From Lunularia cruciata (taxonomy: Eukaryota; Streptophyta; Marchantiopsida; Lunulariales; Lunulariaceae): DNA of 64,000 nucleotides. Where the stretch lies: positions 22,794,552 through 22,858,551 of the forward strand of contig OX419756.1 in NCBI GenBank assembly GCA_948567375.1, written 5' to 3'. Below, piece after piece: positions 35,420 to 46,975 of this stretch (the stretch's first letter is position 1; the number at the start of each line of letters is the position of its first letter). The notes under the pieces were generated by a model. That model was not told the DNA's origin and did not search any database. It saw only the letters and a program-made list of their open reading frames with translations. Position numbers and translations under genes: made by a program.

Positions 35420-37290
35420 TAAACCTGGGCTCATAGATCTTTAAATGCTTCTGCCCGGTGGTGACACCTGGAAGAGACTCCGTCGTGTGTGGACGCTGGT
35501 TTGGCGGTTTGTCCGGCAGCAGTGTTTCCGCGAAACTCCCGTGTTTATGGAAACTACTCTGGGTTTGCAAAACTGTCCTGACGACAGGCTGTCCTGTCTA
35601 GATGCATAGTTTCGGGCGTAAGCAATCTAAACTATTTGTGGGTAAATTGGTTTTAATTTCGAATCTGAATATTTTTTCTTTTCAATTTTTATAGTTCTAT
35701 TGAAAAATAATTTCAAATCTGAAAAGTTTTTCTTCAATGAATGATTCAATGTGTGTTAACACATATATTTTGTCGCAAGTGAAAATCATATTCAAGTAAA
35801 ATACTTCAAAAGAGGGTAATGACCTTGCTTAATTTATTTCCAATAATATAGATTCAAAATGATCTACACCTTTATCCACTTTCCAAAATGAGTCCAAAAT
35901 AATACAAGTTATTCTAGATTTCTACAATATGTTTCGACTCCTTGGGTAACATCACCAAATAAATGGAGAGCGAAAACATTTAAACATATACATTGCTACG
36001 GAGAAAATGTGCTTTTAGAATCTTAGAATCTTATGTATAGACTACGTTATGTTACTCAGTACTTTGATAGACGGCCGATGGAGGGGGACAAGCATATTAC
36101 AACAACAAATTAAACGAAAAAATTATCGGGCGGTCTGAACGTATTTGTTCGTGATGAATTAGTGTAAGGCTAGGTTTTAAGGGTGTAATCACCTTATCGA
36201 GCGGGAAGACCTTCTCATTCGGGCTCCCGTGTGCCATGGAAATAATAAAAATGGCAAGATTACAAAAGGGTACTTATGGTTTTACAAACACATTATAAAC
36301 TTTCAGCAAATTTATTTTTTTATATTCATAAAAGCTTTTATGAATCTCTATAGTGCGTTCGACAGTTTAAATCAGAAACCCATTTCCTTAATGTGTTTCT
36401 GATTTAATCTATCAGAGGCATTGGAGAGATCCATACTAATTTTTATGGATGTAAAAGAATAATTTGGTGAAAGTTTACAGATAGATTACTCGGAACAGTA
36501 AATATATTTACGGGTCATGTTTCTCATGACCCATAAATATTTACGGGAATGGAGTGTTATGGGTATCCAATAAAACTTTAATGCACATTAATGATGAGAT
36601 TTAAAATTGCAACGTCACTCGAATTTCAAAGCCCGTCCAATTTCGGGGCTGACATTCCCGCATTCAACTAGTTGAGAGTTGGGGGACATTCACATTTTGA
36701 GATAAATTAGCACATTCATTAGCACATTACTTTTGTGTCTGTTTGCTCTAAGTGTGTATGTGTGTCTTGAGAAATTCACACGAGAAATTCTGTTTCTGCC
36801 GAACACACTACAAATTTTGTCTCTGTTGAAGCTGGACTTGTCACACCGAGAAATTTTGTTTCTACTAGAAGCGGTGGGGATGTGACACACGAGAAATTTA
36901 GAGATCAGTAGCATTGGTTTGATGTTAGAGGTCAAGTTAACATTGAGTATTTAGCACTAGAGCTAGCAGTGAAACTACTTGCCACCGAAAGTGTGATAGT
37001 ATTTGCCACCAAGAGTATTGTACCTAGATTTCCTCTCCATTACAAAGAAGCTTTAAGTAGCTAGCACCTTTCCGTCTTTCCCTCCGTGTAGCACATTTCT
37101 CACTTTTGGTGGAGACAGATTTCACTACACTACCGTACAAAGAGAACTGCCTTGGAGTACCTATGAACTAGAGAGGGAAAGGTTGCACCCGATAATGTGA
37201 AAGGTTTGAAATGCCACGAACCAGCCCATGCACTTTGCTTTGAAAAGAAACATCAAAATATATCAGATTCATTCTCAATGATGAAGTAGA
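35420..37290. other. AT-rich sequence with two small hairpins, no gene
   Basis: taaatcagaaac (36368-36379) and gtttctgattta (36395-36406) form perfect 12-bp arms. gggtcatg/catgaccc around tttct (about 36513-36533) forms 8-bp arms between two copies of atttacggg. These, and the resemblance to 2604-2729, suggest a small DNA transposon end. Degenerate repeats of gagaaattttgtttctg occur at 36770-36900. No coding region recognised. Confidence 0.5.
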
Positions 37291-38400
37291 GAAAAATTTG
37301 GCGGATAATAACATGGAGGTGTGGAATGACGAGTGGAGCACTATGGAGGAGTGGAGGATAATAACATGGAGGTGTGGAATGATGCGTGGAGCAACATGGA
37401 GGAGTGGAGTGATGATGAGTATGAGCCCTTGCATTTGTTAACAAGGTGGTGGAACTTTGCTGTCAAAGCACGATATTTATAAGAAAGGATTCAATGTCGT
37501 TGTAGTACTGAATTTGTATTGAAAAATTTCAAAGGATTAAAACCGAATGCCTTTAGACAACTAACCAAAATGGACATTATTTCCTTCAATGCATTGATTG
37601 ATTTAATCAAAGATCATTTTGTTTTCAGAAATGCGGCATGAAATATCAAAGCCCAATTTGGATACAAGTTGCACTAGCTCTTGATAGGTTGAGGCATCTA
37701 GGTAATGGAGCAAGTGTTGGTAGGGGTTTAAATATGGGGAATTAGTGTAGTATCTTCTATGAAATTTACTCAATGAATTGTGACAGCAAGAATTAGTATT
37801 ATGGGTAAAGAAGTGAAATGGCCTGACCAAGAGGAAAGAATTCAAATATCTTCTATGTTTGCAGAAAGTGCTTTCTTAGTTGTGTGTGTTCAGTGGATGG
37901 TACACTCTTTTGTACAGCTCAAAAACCAAGTATGATAGGGAAATTTATTTTAGTAGAAAAAAATACTACTCTTTCAATGGTCAGGTGGTGTGCAACGATC
38001 AAAGGAAGATTATTCATTTTGTTGGAGGTAAGAATATTACTTTGTTTGTTAGAGGAAAGAATGTTGCTTTGTTCAAATGCTATGTGTTAGGTGAACCTCT
38101 TGCAATAACATAATATTTATTGTCTATTGATTGGAACTAGGTCTGCCTAGATTTTGCACGACATGGTGTGTTTGAGAAGATCCTCTATTTGGTATGAGTA
38201 GAACATATAAGAGGAGAGTGCAGTTTTTTTGACAAGCATCAATATCTTTTAGGAGATTTGGGTTATGTCCCAATGAGTCACTTGGTCTCTTCCTTCAAAT
38301 ATGTACTCTCTCAAGAGAAACAAGATTTCAACAAATGTCTTACAAAAGCTAAAGTGCCAGAGTCTAGAGCATGGAGGAAGAGGAGAGGTTGAGCCACCAA
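37290..38400 (+). pseudogene. PIF/Harbinger transposase relic 2
   Basis: Same family as the relic at 9414-11376. Order on the plus strand: a 53-bp tandem duplication in the N-terminal part (37303-37408), NAFRQLTKMDIISFNALIDL (about 37548-37607), the first Asp in CSVDGTLF (about 37896), YFSRKKYYSFNGQVVC (about 37942-37990), YLLGDLGYVPMSHLVSSFK with the second Asp at 38255-38257, then a Glu in KVPESR at about 38360, where similarity to copy 1 stops. Spacing to this Glu is one residue shorter than in copy 1, so its identity is uncertain. Many frameshifts and stops; truncated at the C-terminus. Confidence 0.8.
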
Positions 38401-38439
38401 TACTACCACAAATACCTAATTACTATGTGACTTATCATG

Positions 38440-40480
38440 TATCTACATGATAAGTAACATAGAGGAGTGTAGGGCAAATATGGAGAGATGCAATATACCT
38501 TTAGAGGAGCATCTTTTGAGACTAGACTTGTAGAGGAGTACCAAAGAGATTAGACTATTAGAGAAGGAGGAGCAAGTACGATTAGAGGAACACATTTTCA
38601 TGGAGAGAAAGACTAAACTTATCGATAGAGAGAGAGATGCACTAGTGTATAGAGGGAGGGTATTACTCATGGGAGATTAGTAGAGTTAGTTGGTGTTATT
38701 TGGGAGAGTGAGTATACATATAAAGCTTGAGTTGAGAGGCTTGATGAGTTAGATAACCTCATTAAAACTAGAAGTGAGAGGTTGGTAGAGTTGGATGTAC
38801 TTGTCAGATATAGAGAGCTTATGGTAGAGGGGTTATGACTTCAAGAGATTTATTACCTTAGAGAGTTCACCATTACAATGAGTTTACTGGAGAGGACCCA
38901 AAGTACTCTAAAAAAGACTAGGACTTAGCCAGACACTCTTAGGGAATTATATGTTCCTGCTCAAGAGGAGGCTATAAAGTGGCTTGAGATAAAGAAGTTG
39001 AGATACCCTTGGAGATTTCTCCCTATTGATGTTAGAACTCAAACAAAGGAATGCCATGGTGTGCATTAACCTAGTGAGATTAGGGAAGCTTTGGAGAGGA
39101 GAGGAGAGCCTAGTGAGGCTAAGAATGCTCCTCATGGAGATGCATTTTGGAGAGGAGAGCCTAATGAGCCAAAAGATGATTTGAGAGTGAGAGCCACTTG
39201 TGCCACTACAACATGGTTGAATCTTATGAATGAGCCAAGAGAAGAGCCTTACTTGCATGTAGTGGAGGATATTGTGGCATAAAGACCCTGCACTTTAGAG
39301 GATCTTGTAGCCACTCCTCTTATTTTTAGAAGTTCAAGAGAGGAGGTTTTAAGGCTACAAGAGAGGAGGTCATCCTTGAAGGATAAAGTACATTGGCTCA
39401 TACAATTGAAGGAAAAGATGATCTCATCTAGAGCATTCATCCCATACATTCTTTTTCATACTGATTTGAGGCAAAAGATTATTATACTTGATGTGAGTTG
39501 TTTGGCTGACAATAGAGTTCCTACTTAATCAAGATTCTTGAAATGGTGTGTAGAAGATGGAGATCATATAGAACTTGTAGAAATTTAAGGTTAATTCTAT
39601 AGCCTTGCATTAATGAGTTCATGGAGTATTATGTCACACACTTTGAGGTTATACTTTGAACTAGTGGTCCAAAGAAGGAGGTGGAGACACTATTGCAATC
39701 TTTGTGGGATTGGTGCCTTTTGCCTACAAGTGTACACATTGGGTCTAGAATTTTGGCATGCTTCTCCTAGACAAATGGATATATTGATGAGTATAGAGGT
39801 TTCATGCTTAGACCTTATAGTACATTTACATTTTCAGGTTTATCCATTAGAGATATATTGGTTGTAGATAATGATGCTTTATCTTATAGCCATAACCATC
39901 CTATGGTGCTATACATCGTACATTTTCTCTACTTAATATATATTTAGTACTTCATATACTCCAATGTTAGATATCCTTGTAGCTACTCTAGAAAAATTTA
40001 AAATTAGAGCTTCTATATCTCTAAGTATTAGGTTTTTAGAGGAGGAGTGGACCTTAGGTAGATTTAGATATTATAGCTTGGAGCCTTATGATTTATCATC
40101 ATTAGCACCCCAACTCTTTGTACATGCTTCACAAATCTAAGGCTTATGTGACTCAAAGACTTTAGCAAAGCCATATTCTATAATACAGTAGAACAATACA
40201 ATATAACAAAAAGAGTGCAAAGGAAACCAAGAACTTGGCAAGTAAGCACACACAACATTGTTAAACAAACGAGCAAACATCCAGCCACAAAAGTAGGTTG
40301 TGCAAACCTAGAGTGCACAACAAATGGTTGGCATGATGTTGTGCAAACCATATAATTTGCACTATTGCTGCACAAACCACCATACATTTGCATAGGTTTG
40401 GACTTCTAGTTTTCTAGTCTTGTTTGTTTGACAACTTCTCAATTTGTAGTGTTTTGTTTTGTTTTGCACAACACATAGAA
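38440..40480 (+). other. Decayed coding-like sequence, family unknown
   Basis: Plus-strand frames contain coiled-coil-like charged blocks (RLEEHIFMERKTKLIDRERD near 38580-38640; EEVLRLQERRSSLKDKVHWL near 39330-39395) and a duplicated RRGEPSEAKNAPHGDAF / RGEPNEPKDD unit (39094-39190), with stops between them. The composition suggests ancestral coding, perhaps of a retroelement or captured gene. The last part (40100-40490) is featureless up to element B. Confidence 0.3.
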
Positions 40481-40504
40481 TAGAATGTATACAATGTACA
40501 TAGA

Positions 40505-40983
40505 TGTAACAATATGGAGTTTAGCAACAAAGTTAGTCGGACTTACAAAGTAGCACATAAGACAAATTAGCCTAGAATATTCCAAAATTATAGTAAGCTA
40601 TAAATACACATAAGACAAATTAGCCTAGGATATTCTGAAAATATCTAGGAAGCTTCTTGGGAAGCTTCCCGGCTAGCTTAGCTTGCACCTCAAGTAAGTA
40701 GCTTCTAGAAGGAAGCTTCTAGAAGCTTCCAACTAGCTTAGCTTCCACGCCAAGCAGGCGGCTTCTAGAAGGAAGCTTCTCAAGAAGCTTCCTAGTTAAC
40801 TTGGCTTGCACTCTAAGAAAGCGATTTGAGGAAGCTTCTTGAGAAGCTTCTCAAAGGCCTTGTATGCTACGTATAAATACCAAAGCCAAAGCTCATGGTA
40901 GGCATTTGGAGTTTTCCCTCATTCAAGTGTCCCAATGTGACTTTCCATTCTCCTATTTCTCTCCTTGGATTTGGTCTTTTACA
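40505..40983 (+). repeat. Element B 5' LTR
   Basis: Starts TGTAACAATATGG and ends TCTTTTACA. It contains a GAAGCTTC-rich block at 40648-40855, a TATA box TATAAATA at 40872-40879, and a duplicated 53-bp segment near its start that the 3' LTR lacks. Confidence 0.95.
40648..40855 (+). promoter_or_regulatory. Cluster of heat-shock-element-like sites in the element B LTR
   Basis: Heat-shock factors bind alternating nGAAn/nTTCn 5-mers. Here ggaagcttctagaagcttcc (40711-40730) is a perfect 20-bp palindrome with four correctly phased units (GAA, TTC, GAA, TTC). Three more partial clusters lie at 40648-40670, 40761-40792 and 40829-40852, each with GAAGCTTC units. The TATA box is 20-140 bp downstream. 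The 3' LTR keeps the same 20-bp palindrome at 46703-46722. Binding is inferred from the consensus only. Confidence 0.6.
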
Positions 40984-40984
40984 T

Positions 40985-40996
40985 TGGTATTAGAGC
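40985..40996 (+). promoter_or_regulatory. Primer-binding site of element B (initiator Met tRNA)
   Basis: TGGTATTAGAGC, one base after the LTR end, differs from the plant initiator Met tRNA complement TGGTATCAGAGC at one position (C to T). Confidence 0.93.
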
Positions 40997-41005
40997 AAGA
41001 ATAGG

Positions 41006-41221
41006 ATAGATGGAATTTATGGACCACCAAATCCACTTCCACCAAACCATTGGGATTTTTACATCCAAATACCACCCAAGCATCATTTCACACAATTCAT
41101 CACCTTGCACTTTGGACAAGATTTTCTGCATATGATCACCATATTTGAGGAACCCTTGGTGCTTCCGGTTGTAACTTATGGAGAATGGTGGACGTGTTAT
41201 TTCTATGTGTTAGTAAATTAG
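41006..41221 (+). pseudogene. Element B leader ORF (71 codons), start codon mutated
   Basis: An open frame of 71 codons between PBS and gag, ending TAG at 41219-41221, exactly 33 nt before the gag ATG. It would start at ATA (41006), one substitution from ATG, followed by Asp-Gly; both leader ORFs of element A start Met-Asp. It contains PPNPLPPNHW, HFGQDFLHMITI and LVLPVVTYGEWW. The 21 residues from FG to PVV have the same length, with Pro at the same positions (15 and 19), as in element A. No internal stop, although gag next to it has several. Function unknown. Confidence 0.6.
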
Positions 41222-41254
41222 ATAGATTGGGAGTGGTGTGATAGAGTAGCAACC

Positions 41255-42160
41255 ATGGCGGCAATACCTGATGTTATCCTTGCTATGCAACAACAAATCA
41301 AGCACCTTACTGGATTGTTGGATGAACAAGATCTTTGACAACAAGAGCAGGTGGAGAGAGTACCAATTCAAGAAGGAGAAGATCAGATCAGATTCCTTAA
41401 ACCCAAGGTATTTGAAGGCAAGAATCTTCTGGGTGCAGTGGAGAATTTTGTGTTTGATTGTGAATGTTATTTTGAAGCTACCAATCTACAAGATAAGCAA
41501 AAATAGATTTTCTTGGCTTCTAGCCAATTGGATGGAGTAGCAAAGCTGTGGTGGAGATTCCAAGTGGAGCAAGCTAAACGACATATTTTTGCACCAATCT
41601 TAACATGGGCAAAATTCAAGAGCACAATAATTAGTTTGTTCCAAGCTATAAATGCCACACGAGCCGCACGGGATAAGTTGGCAGAGTTGAAACAGATTGG
41701 GTCTATAAGAAGTCACATCACGTAATTCCAAAACACCATCATGCGAATTCCAAATATATTGGAAGGTGAAACTCTAGATCAATTTGTGAGAGGCTTGAAG
41801 ATGAGAACCAAATTAGAGGTAACCATGCAAGAGCCACAACACTTGGAAGAAGCCATGCAGTTGGCCGAACATTTTGATTCCTTGGTGGCAACAACTTGGT
41901 CTTGACCTCAACCTCCACAGAGCCTATCAATACACCATGCACAAGTGGAGGAGCTAGCACCAATGGAGATTGATGCCATTCAACAAAGACCACTTGGCAT
42001 GGCAGATAGAGAGAAATTGCGTCAAAATGGTGGTTGTTTTTATTGTCGCCAATTGGGGCATCGCATTGCTGAATGTCCACTCAAGAATGGATGACCTCAA
42101 CAAGTTGCCTAGGTGGAGGTTGTAGAGTGGAATGATCAGGGAAACAAAGAATCCCAGTAG
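41255..42160 (+). pseudogene. Element B gag relic with zinc knuckle
   Basis: Starts ATGGCGGCAATACC and reads through several stops. Blocks: MQQQIKHLTGLLDEQD coiled N-terminus; SQLDGVAKLWWRFQVEQAKR and TWAKFKSTIISLFQA of the capsid region; EEAMQLAEHFDSL; and the CCHC knuckle CFYCRQLGHRIAEC near 42039-42080. Stops lie near 41336, 41504, 41723, 41905 and 42091. Confidence 0.9.
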
Positions 42161-42218
42161 GAGATTTCAAGCTGCCTATTGTGAGCTTGATTAGTTCCAA
42201 TGGGATTGAAGGCTCGAC

Positions 42219-42899
42219 TATAATACCAAGAGCTAGCTATATGATCTAGACGTGAAATTTGGTTTGGTAACATCTAGAATGATGTTATACATGATAGTCA
42301 AAATAGATAAGATAGAAGTATCACCAAAAGAGTACTTCTTCTAATAGGGCAGAAACCAAAATAGACTTGAGAACCTTAGAACCAATAGCTAGACATATGA
42401 TTTAAATGTAAGAATTGGTTTGGTAACATCTGAAAGGATGTTACACATGATGGACTAAACAGATCAGAAAGAGGTATCACCAAAAGGGGACTTTTACTAA
42501 TAGAGTAGGAACCAAAATATACCTGAAATCTTTGAAGGCAATTTCGGAAGCCTAAACGGATGAATTAGGCCTCAAAAATGTGAAAGTTCCCCCCCAGCAG
42601 AGGAGAGGTTGTCCTTCTTCCCCCTTGCTTTGTCTCATTGAGAGCTTTCCAACGGTACCTTACTCATGTGATTTTGAGATTCCTACAGGAAGATTCCCTA
42701 AAAGATTCCCTCTGGTCAAAGTTTGTTTGACCAACCAGATAGGACCTAGACCAAACATGTCACCTATCTGTGTCCCTAATCCTACGGTGGAGCTTCCTTT
42801 GAGGAGATCCTCTTTGTCTATATAATAAAGAGAAGGTGCTCCTTTGGGGCATCAAATGTTTGAGTGTTTTCTCTCTTCTCTTGTCCTCGGAGTATTACA
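42219..42899 (+). mobile_element. Nested solo LTR of the element A family
   Basis: 681 bp in inverted orientation relative to the LTRs at 11499 and 17369, starting TATAATACC (first G mutated) and ending AGTATTACA. A perfect 5-bp target duplication, TCGAC, flanks it (42214-42218 and 42900-42904). It splits the protease region of element B, so element B was already present when this family transposed here. Confidence 0.95.
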
Positions 42900-42904
42900 T
42901 CGAC

Positions 42905-45900
42905 CTATGCAAGTTTGCTTCACTTGCAAGGTACGATATCTAATCGAGATTGTAGGACTTTGGTTGATTATGGAAGTTCAAAGAATTGCATGTCTATGCA
43001 AGTAGCAAAGGAATTGGGTATTCCTATTAAGCATGTTATTGGAAGTAGTTTGATGATGGCGGATGGTAGAAAGGGTTCTACATTCCGCACCTTGCATCTT
43101 GTTACCTTCAAGATTGGGAATGAGTATTTGGAGTGTATGAGGTTTGTAGTGGCACCTCTACACTATGATATCATTCTGGGTCTACCTTGGCTTAAATATC
43201 ATAAGGTTCAATTTGATTGGACCCAATGCCAAATTCAAGTACAACACCAAGGTAGGAATTTCCAATTAGGTTGTCTGGCAACTCCGAGTTAGACACTCAA
43301 GAATTAGTTAGTCCCAAGATGGGAATTTTGTTGAGAAGGTAGCCATAGAGCAAACCTAGAAGGGAGATGAGTCCCAAGATGGGAAGTTTGCAAAGAAGGC
43401 AACCAAGGAGTAAGCTTGGAAGGGAGATGAGTCCCAAGATGGGAAGTTTGCCAAGATGGGAAGTTTGCCAAGAAGGCAACCAGGGAGCAAGCTTGGAAGA
43501 GAGATGAGTTCCTAGAAGGGAAGTTTGTTAGTAAAGCAGCCATAGAGCAAGCTTTGGAGGAAGATAAGTCTATATTCACAGTGTGGATCAAGCCAATTGC
43601 ACAAGTATAATCTGCGGAGGGCCAAGAGCCTCATCAAACAATGGTTGATCGGATAGTTAAGGAGTTTGTGGACGTGTTTCCGGATGATCTGCCAAAGGGA
43701 ATACCTTGCGATTGAGGTATGCCCTTCAAGATCAAGTTATTGCCAAGGAGTACTCCAGTGAGTAGACCGATCTATCGGGTCTCACCAAAGGAGTTGGAGG
43801 AATTGCAAACAACACTTATAGAGTTGTTGGGGAAGAACTTCATACAACATAGTATCTCTCCTTGGGGAGCACCAATACTATTTGTTCCAAAGAAGGATGG
43901 AGGACTTTGTTTCTGTATTGATTATTGTTGGGCTCAATTAGCAAATCGTGAAGAATGCATATCCCTTGCCTCAGATTGATGACTTGCTTGATCAACTAAG
44001 TGGAGCACGCAACTTTTCCAAGTTGGATCTTTGCAGTGGCTATTGGCAAATTCCTATTGATAGAGAAGATGTGCAAAAGACTGCCTTTCGTACAAGGTAT
44101 GGGCATTTTGAGTAGAGAGTTCTACCTTTTGGACTCACTAATGCTCCAGCAGTCTTCATGGATCAGATGCATTGGGTGTTGGGTGGACTATTGGATTGGT
44201 CCATGGTGGTGTTCTTGGATGATATCTTAATCTATAGCAAGACATAGGTGGAACATGTGAATCATGTGCAAGAAGTCCTAAGACAACTACGACAATGGAA
44301 ATTTTACTACAAGAAGTTGAAGTGTGTCTTTTGGCAAAAGGAGGTTACCTTCTTGGGTCATAAGATCTCATCAGAGGGGATTAAGATGGATGAAGAGAAA
44401 ATCAAGGCCATTACTAATTGGCCTACCCCAAAGGATGCTACAAAAGTACGGGCATTCAATGGATTGGCCAGTATTTACCAATGGTTCATCTATTATTATG
44501 CTCATGTGATTGCACCATTGACTGACCTCTTGGGAAAGAACTCGAGCTTCTAGTGGACCACAAGGCATGAAGAAGCATTCCAGAAGTTAAAGCATATGGT
44601 GTCTTTAAGACCCATTCTTCAGCTATATGATCCTCAACTACCCTGTGTGGTTGATTTTGATGCTTCTAACTTTGCAATTGGAGCCATCCTGCAACAAGAA
44701 TTCTCAAATGGACTCCATCTCATTGCCTTTGTATCTCACCGACTCAATACGGTTGAACAAAACTACTCTACTTGAGATCAAGAACAACTTGGAATGGTAT
44801 ACCACCAAGGTATGGAGACATTACCTCTTGGTAAAACAAGTGATCATGCAAACTGATCACAAATCATTGTTGCAGACCTTACACTTGGAACACATGAAGA
44901 GTCAACATCATCGATGGGAGGAAGAACTCCAACTGTATGACATCAAACTTGAGTACAAACCAGGTTGGTTCCATGTCATCCTTGATGCCTTATCACAACG
45001 ACTTGATTTGAAGTCTCTTCCTCTCATCATAGCAGCAATTTCAATGGTGTCAGTTGACTCCAAGATCCAAAACAAGTTTCAATCAGCTCTACACCAAGAT
45101 CCCTTCTTCCAAATGGTACATGGTCACCTTATAGCATGCGATAAGGAGTACAACACATTCTCCACCAAGGAGTGCCTTTTATTCCATGACGATTGGATCT
45201 ATGTTCTAGCTAAAGGTGATCTTCTACTTGTGTACCTTCAAGAAGCCCATGATTTACCCATTGCTGGTCACATGGGTATGGACAAGAACTTGGGTACCCT
45301 CCAACATCAATGGTGGTGGCCCAACATGACATGAGATGTTCAAGAATTTGTCCAATCATGCAAGAGCTGCCAACGTAACAAGGCCAACAACCAGAATCCT
45401 AGTGGACTCCTTCAACCACTCACCGTTCAATCCGCTCACTGGGAGCATGTGAGCTTGGATCTCATCACATCCTTGCCAAAGACAAAACAAGGACACACTG
45501 CAATCATGGTGTTTGTGGATAAGCTTAGTAAGCAAATCCACTTGGCACCAACTTGTGATACCATGGATGCTCCAACCTTAACGCAAATCTACTTCAACAA
45601 TGTCTTCAAGCATCATGGGATGCCACGTGTACTCATCTCCGACCCTTATCCTCAATTTACCGGGAAGTTTTGGCAAGCATTCTTTGAGATACTCGGCACC
45701 AAGCTTGCTTTGTCCATGGCCTATCATCCTCAAACTGATGGACAAACTGAACATGCAAATCATACTTTGGAGGATATGTTGCGTGCTTTTGTCAATGTCC
45801 ACCATACCAATTAGGATGAATGTCTTGCAATTGTAGAATTTGCCTACAACAATTCCAAACAGGCAAGCATTGGATTTTCTCCTTTCTTTCTCAATTTTGG

Positions 45901-46530
45901 CCAAGATCCGCTTGTTCCTGATTCTCTTCTTGCTCCCCATCCATCTCAGGTTCCTCATACTTCCACATTCTTGACCACTATATCCTAATCTCTCCAACAA
46001 GCCAAGTCTCACCTCCTTGTTGCTCAAAATTGCCAAAAACAATATGCGGACCACCATCGTCACGATCTCACCTTTGAAGTTGTTGATAAAGTCACGCTAT
46101 CCTCTAGTAACCTCCTTCTCTCACTTGATACCTAAGTTTGTAAACTTGCCTCTAATTGGATAAGACCCTTTCATTTCACCCAAATTGTCTCTCTTGTTGC
46201 TTATCAACTTGCCTTGCCTTGTCACATGCGTATCCATCTTGTCTTTCATGTTTCCAAGTTGAAACCCTTTGTTCCAAACCCCTCTTCCTTTTCTTGTTGA
46301 GTCCAACCTCCCCCTCTTCTTTTCCCTATCAATGATCATGAGGAGTACAAATTTGATTGTATCCTTGCGTGTTGCCATATTCAATGAGGCCATCGCCAAC
46401 ATACGAAGTACAAGGTCCTTTGGAAAGGGTATCCCCTTCATGATACCACATGAGAATCTCTTTCTCACCTCCAAAATGCACAGATGGCCATCCAAGAATT
46501 GGAAGCTTCACTGGCAACGAGGACGTCACC
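42905..46530 (+). pseudogene. Element B pol relic: protease, RT, RNase H, integrase, chromodomain
   Basis: Retropepsin (LVDYGSSKN, where the usual Ser/Thr after Asp is Tyr; IILGLPWL) at 42910-43290; a linker with a 60-bp repeat; RT with [53 protein letters not shown] and FLDDILIYS (about 43740-44240); RNase H with VDFDASNFAIGAIL and MQTDHKSLLQT (about 44650-44880). Then integrase with HMGMDKN, SCKSCQRNKA, ISDPYPQFTG and AYHPQTDGQTEHANHT (45260-45770), and a decayed chromodomain (EEYKFDCIL, KYKVLWKGYPLHDTT, near 46330-46450). Frameshift near 43925 and stops at about 44113, 44245, 44551, 44773, 45332 and 45812, among others. Confidence 0.92.
43312..43571 (+). repeat. 60-bp tandem repeat in the element B protease-RT linker
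   Basis: Four units starting tcccaagatgggaagtttg (or variants) with an exact 60-bp period (20 codons) for the first two. The third unit holds an extra short duplication of ccaagatgggaagtttg. The last unit is the most different and joins the normal polyprotein frame. Confidence 0.9.
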
Positions 46531-46534
46531 AACT

Positions 46535-46549
46535 AGCGGCGGGGGAATA
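46535..46549 (+). promoter_or_regulatory. Polypurine tract region of element B
   Basis: A purine-rich gcggcgggggaatat stretch directly before the 3' LTR is the expected plus-strand primer position. Confidence 0.75.
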
Positions 46550-46975
46550 TGTAACAATATGGAGTTAAGCAACGAAGTAAGTTGGGCTTACAAAGTAGCA
46601 CATAAGACAAATTAGCCTAGGATATTCCGAAAGTATCTAGGAAGCTTCTTGGGAAGCTTCCCGGCTAGCTTAGCTTGCACCTCAAGTAAGTAGCTTCTAG
46701 AAGGAAGCTTCTAGAAGCTTCCAACTAGCTTAGCTTCCACGCCAAGTAGGCGGCTTCCAGAAGGAAGCTTCTCAAGAAGCTTCCTAGTTAACTTGGCTTG
46801 CACTCTAAGAAAGCGGCTTGAGGAAGCTTCTTGAGAAGCTTCTCAAAGGCCTTGTATGCTACGTATAAATACCAAAGCCAAAGCTCATGGTAGGTATTTG
46901 GAGTTTTCCCTCATTCAAGTGTCCCAATATGAGTTTCCATTCTCCTATTTCTCTCCTTGGATTTGGTCTTTTACA
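46550..46975 (+). repeat. Element B 3' LTR
   Basis: 426 bp matching 40505-40983 without the 53-bp duplication. It keeps the palindromic heat-shock-element-like core at 46703-46722 and the TATA box at 46864-46871. Confidence 0.95.

Noticed and set aside
37303-37408. CRISPR-like or satellite array
   Set aside because: Only two copies of a 53-bp unit within a transposase relic. No CRISPR array exists in the window, nor is one expected in a plant nuclear sequence.
45578-46532. Minus-strand ORFs across the end of element B
   Set aside because: Antisense to the integrase and chromodomain relic.
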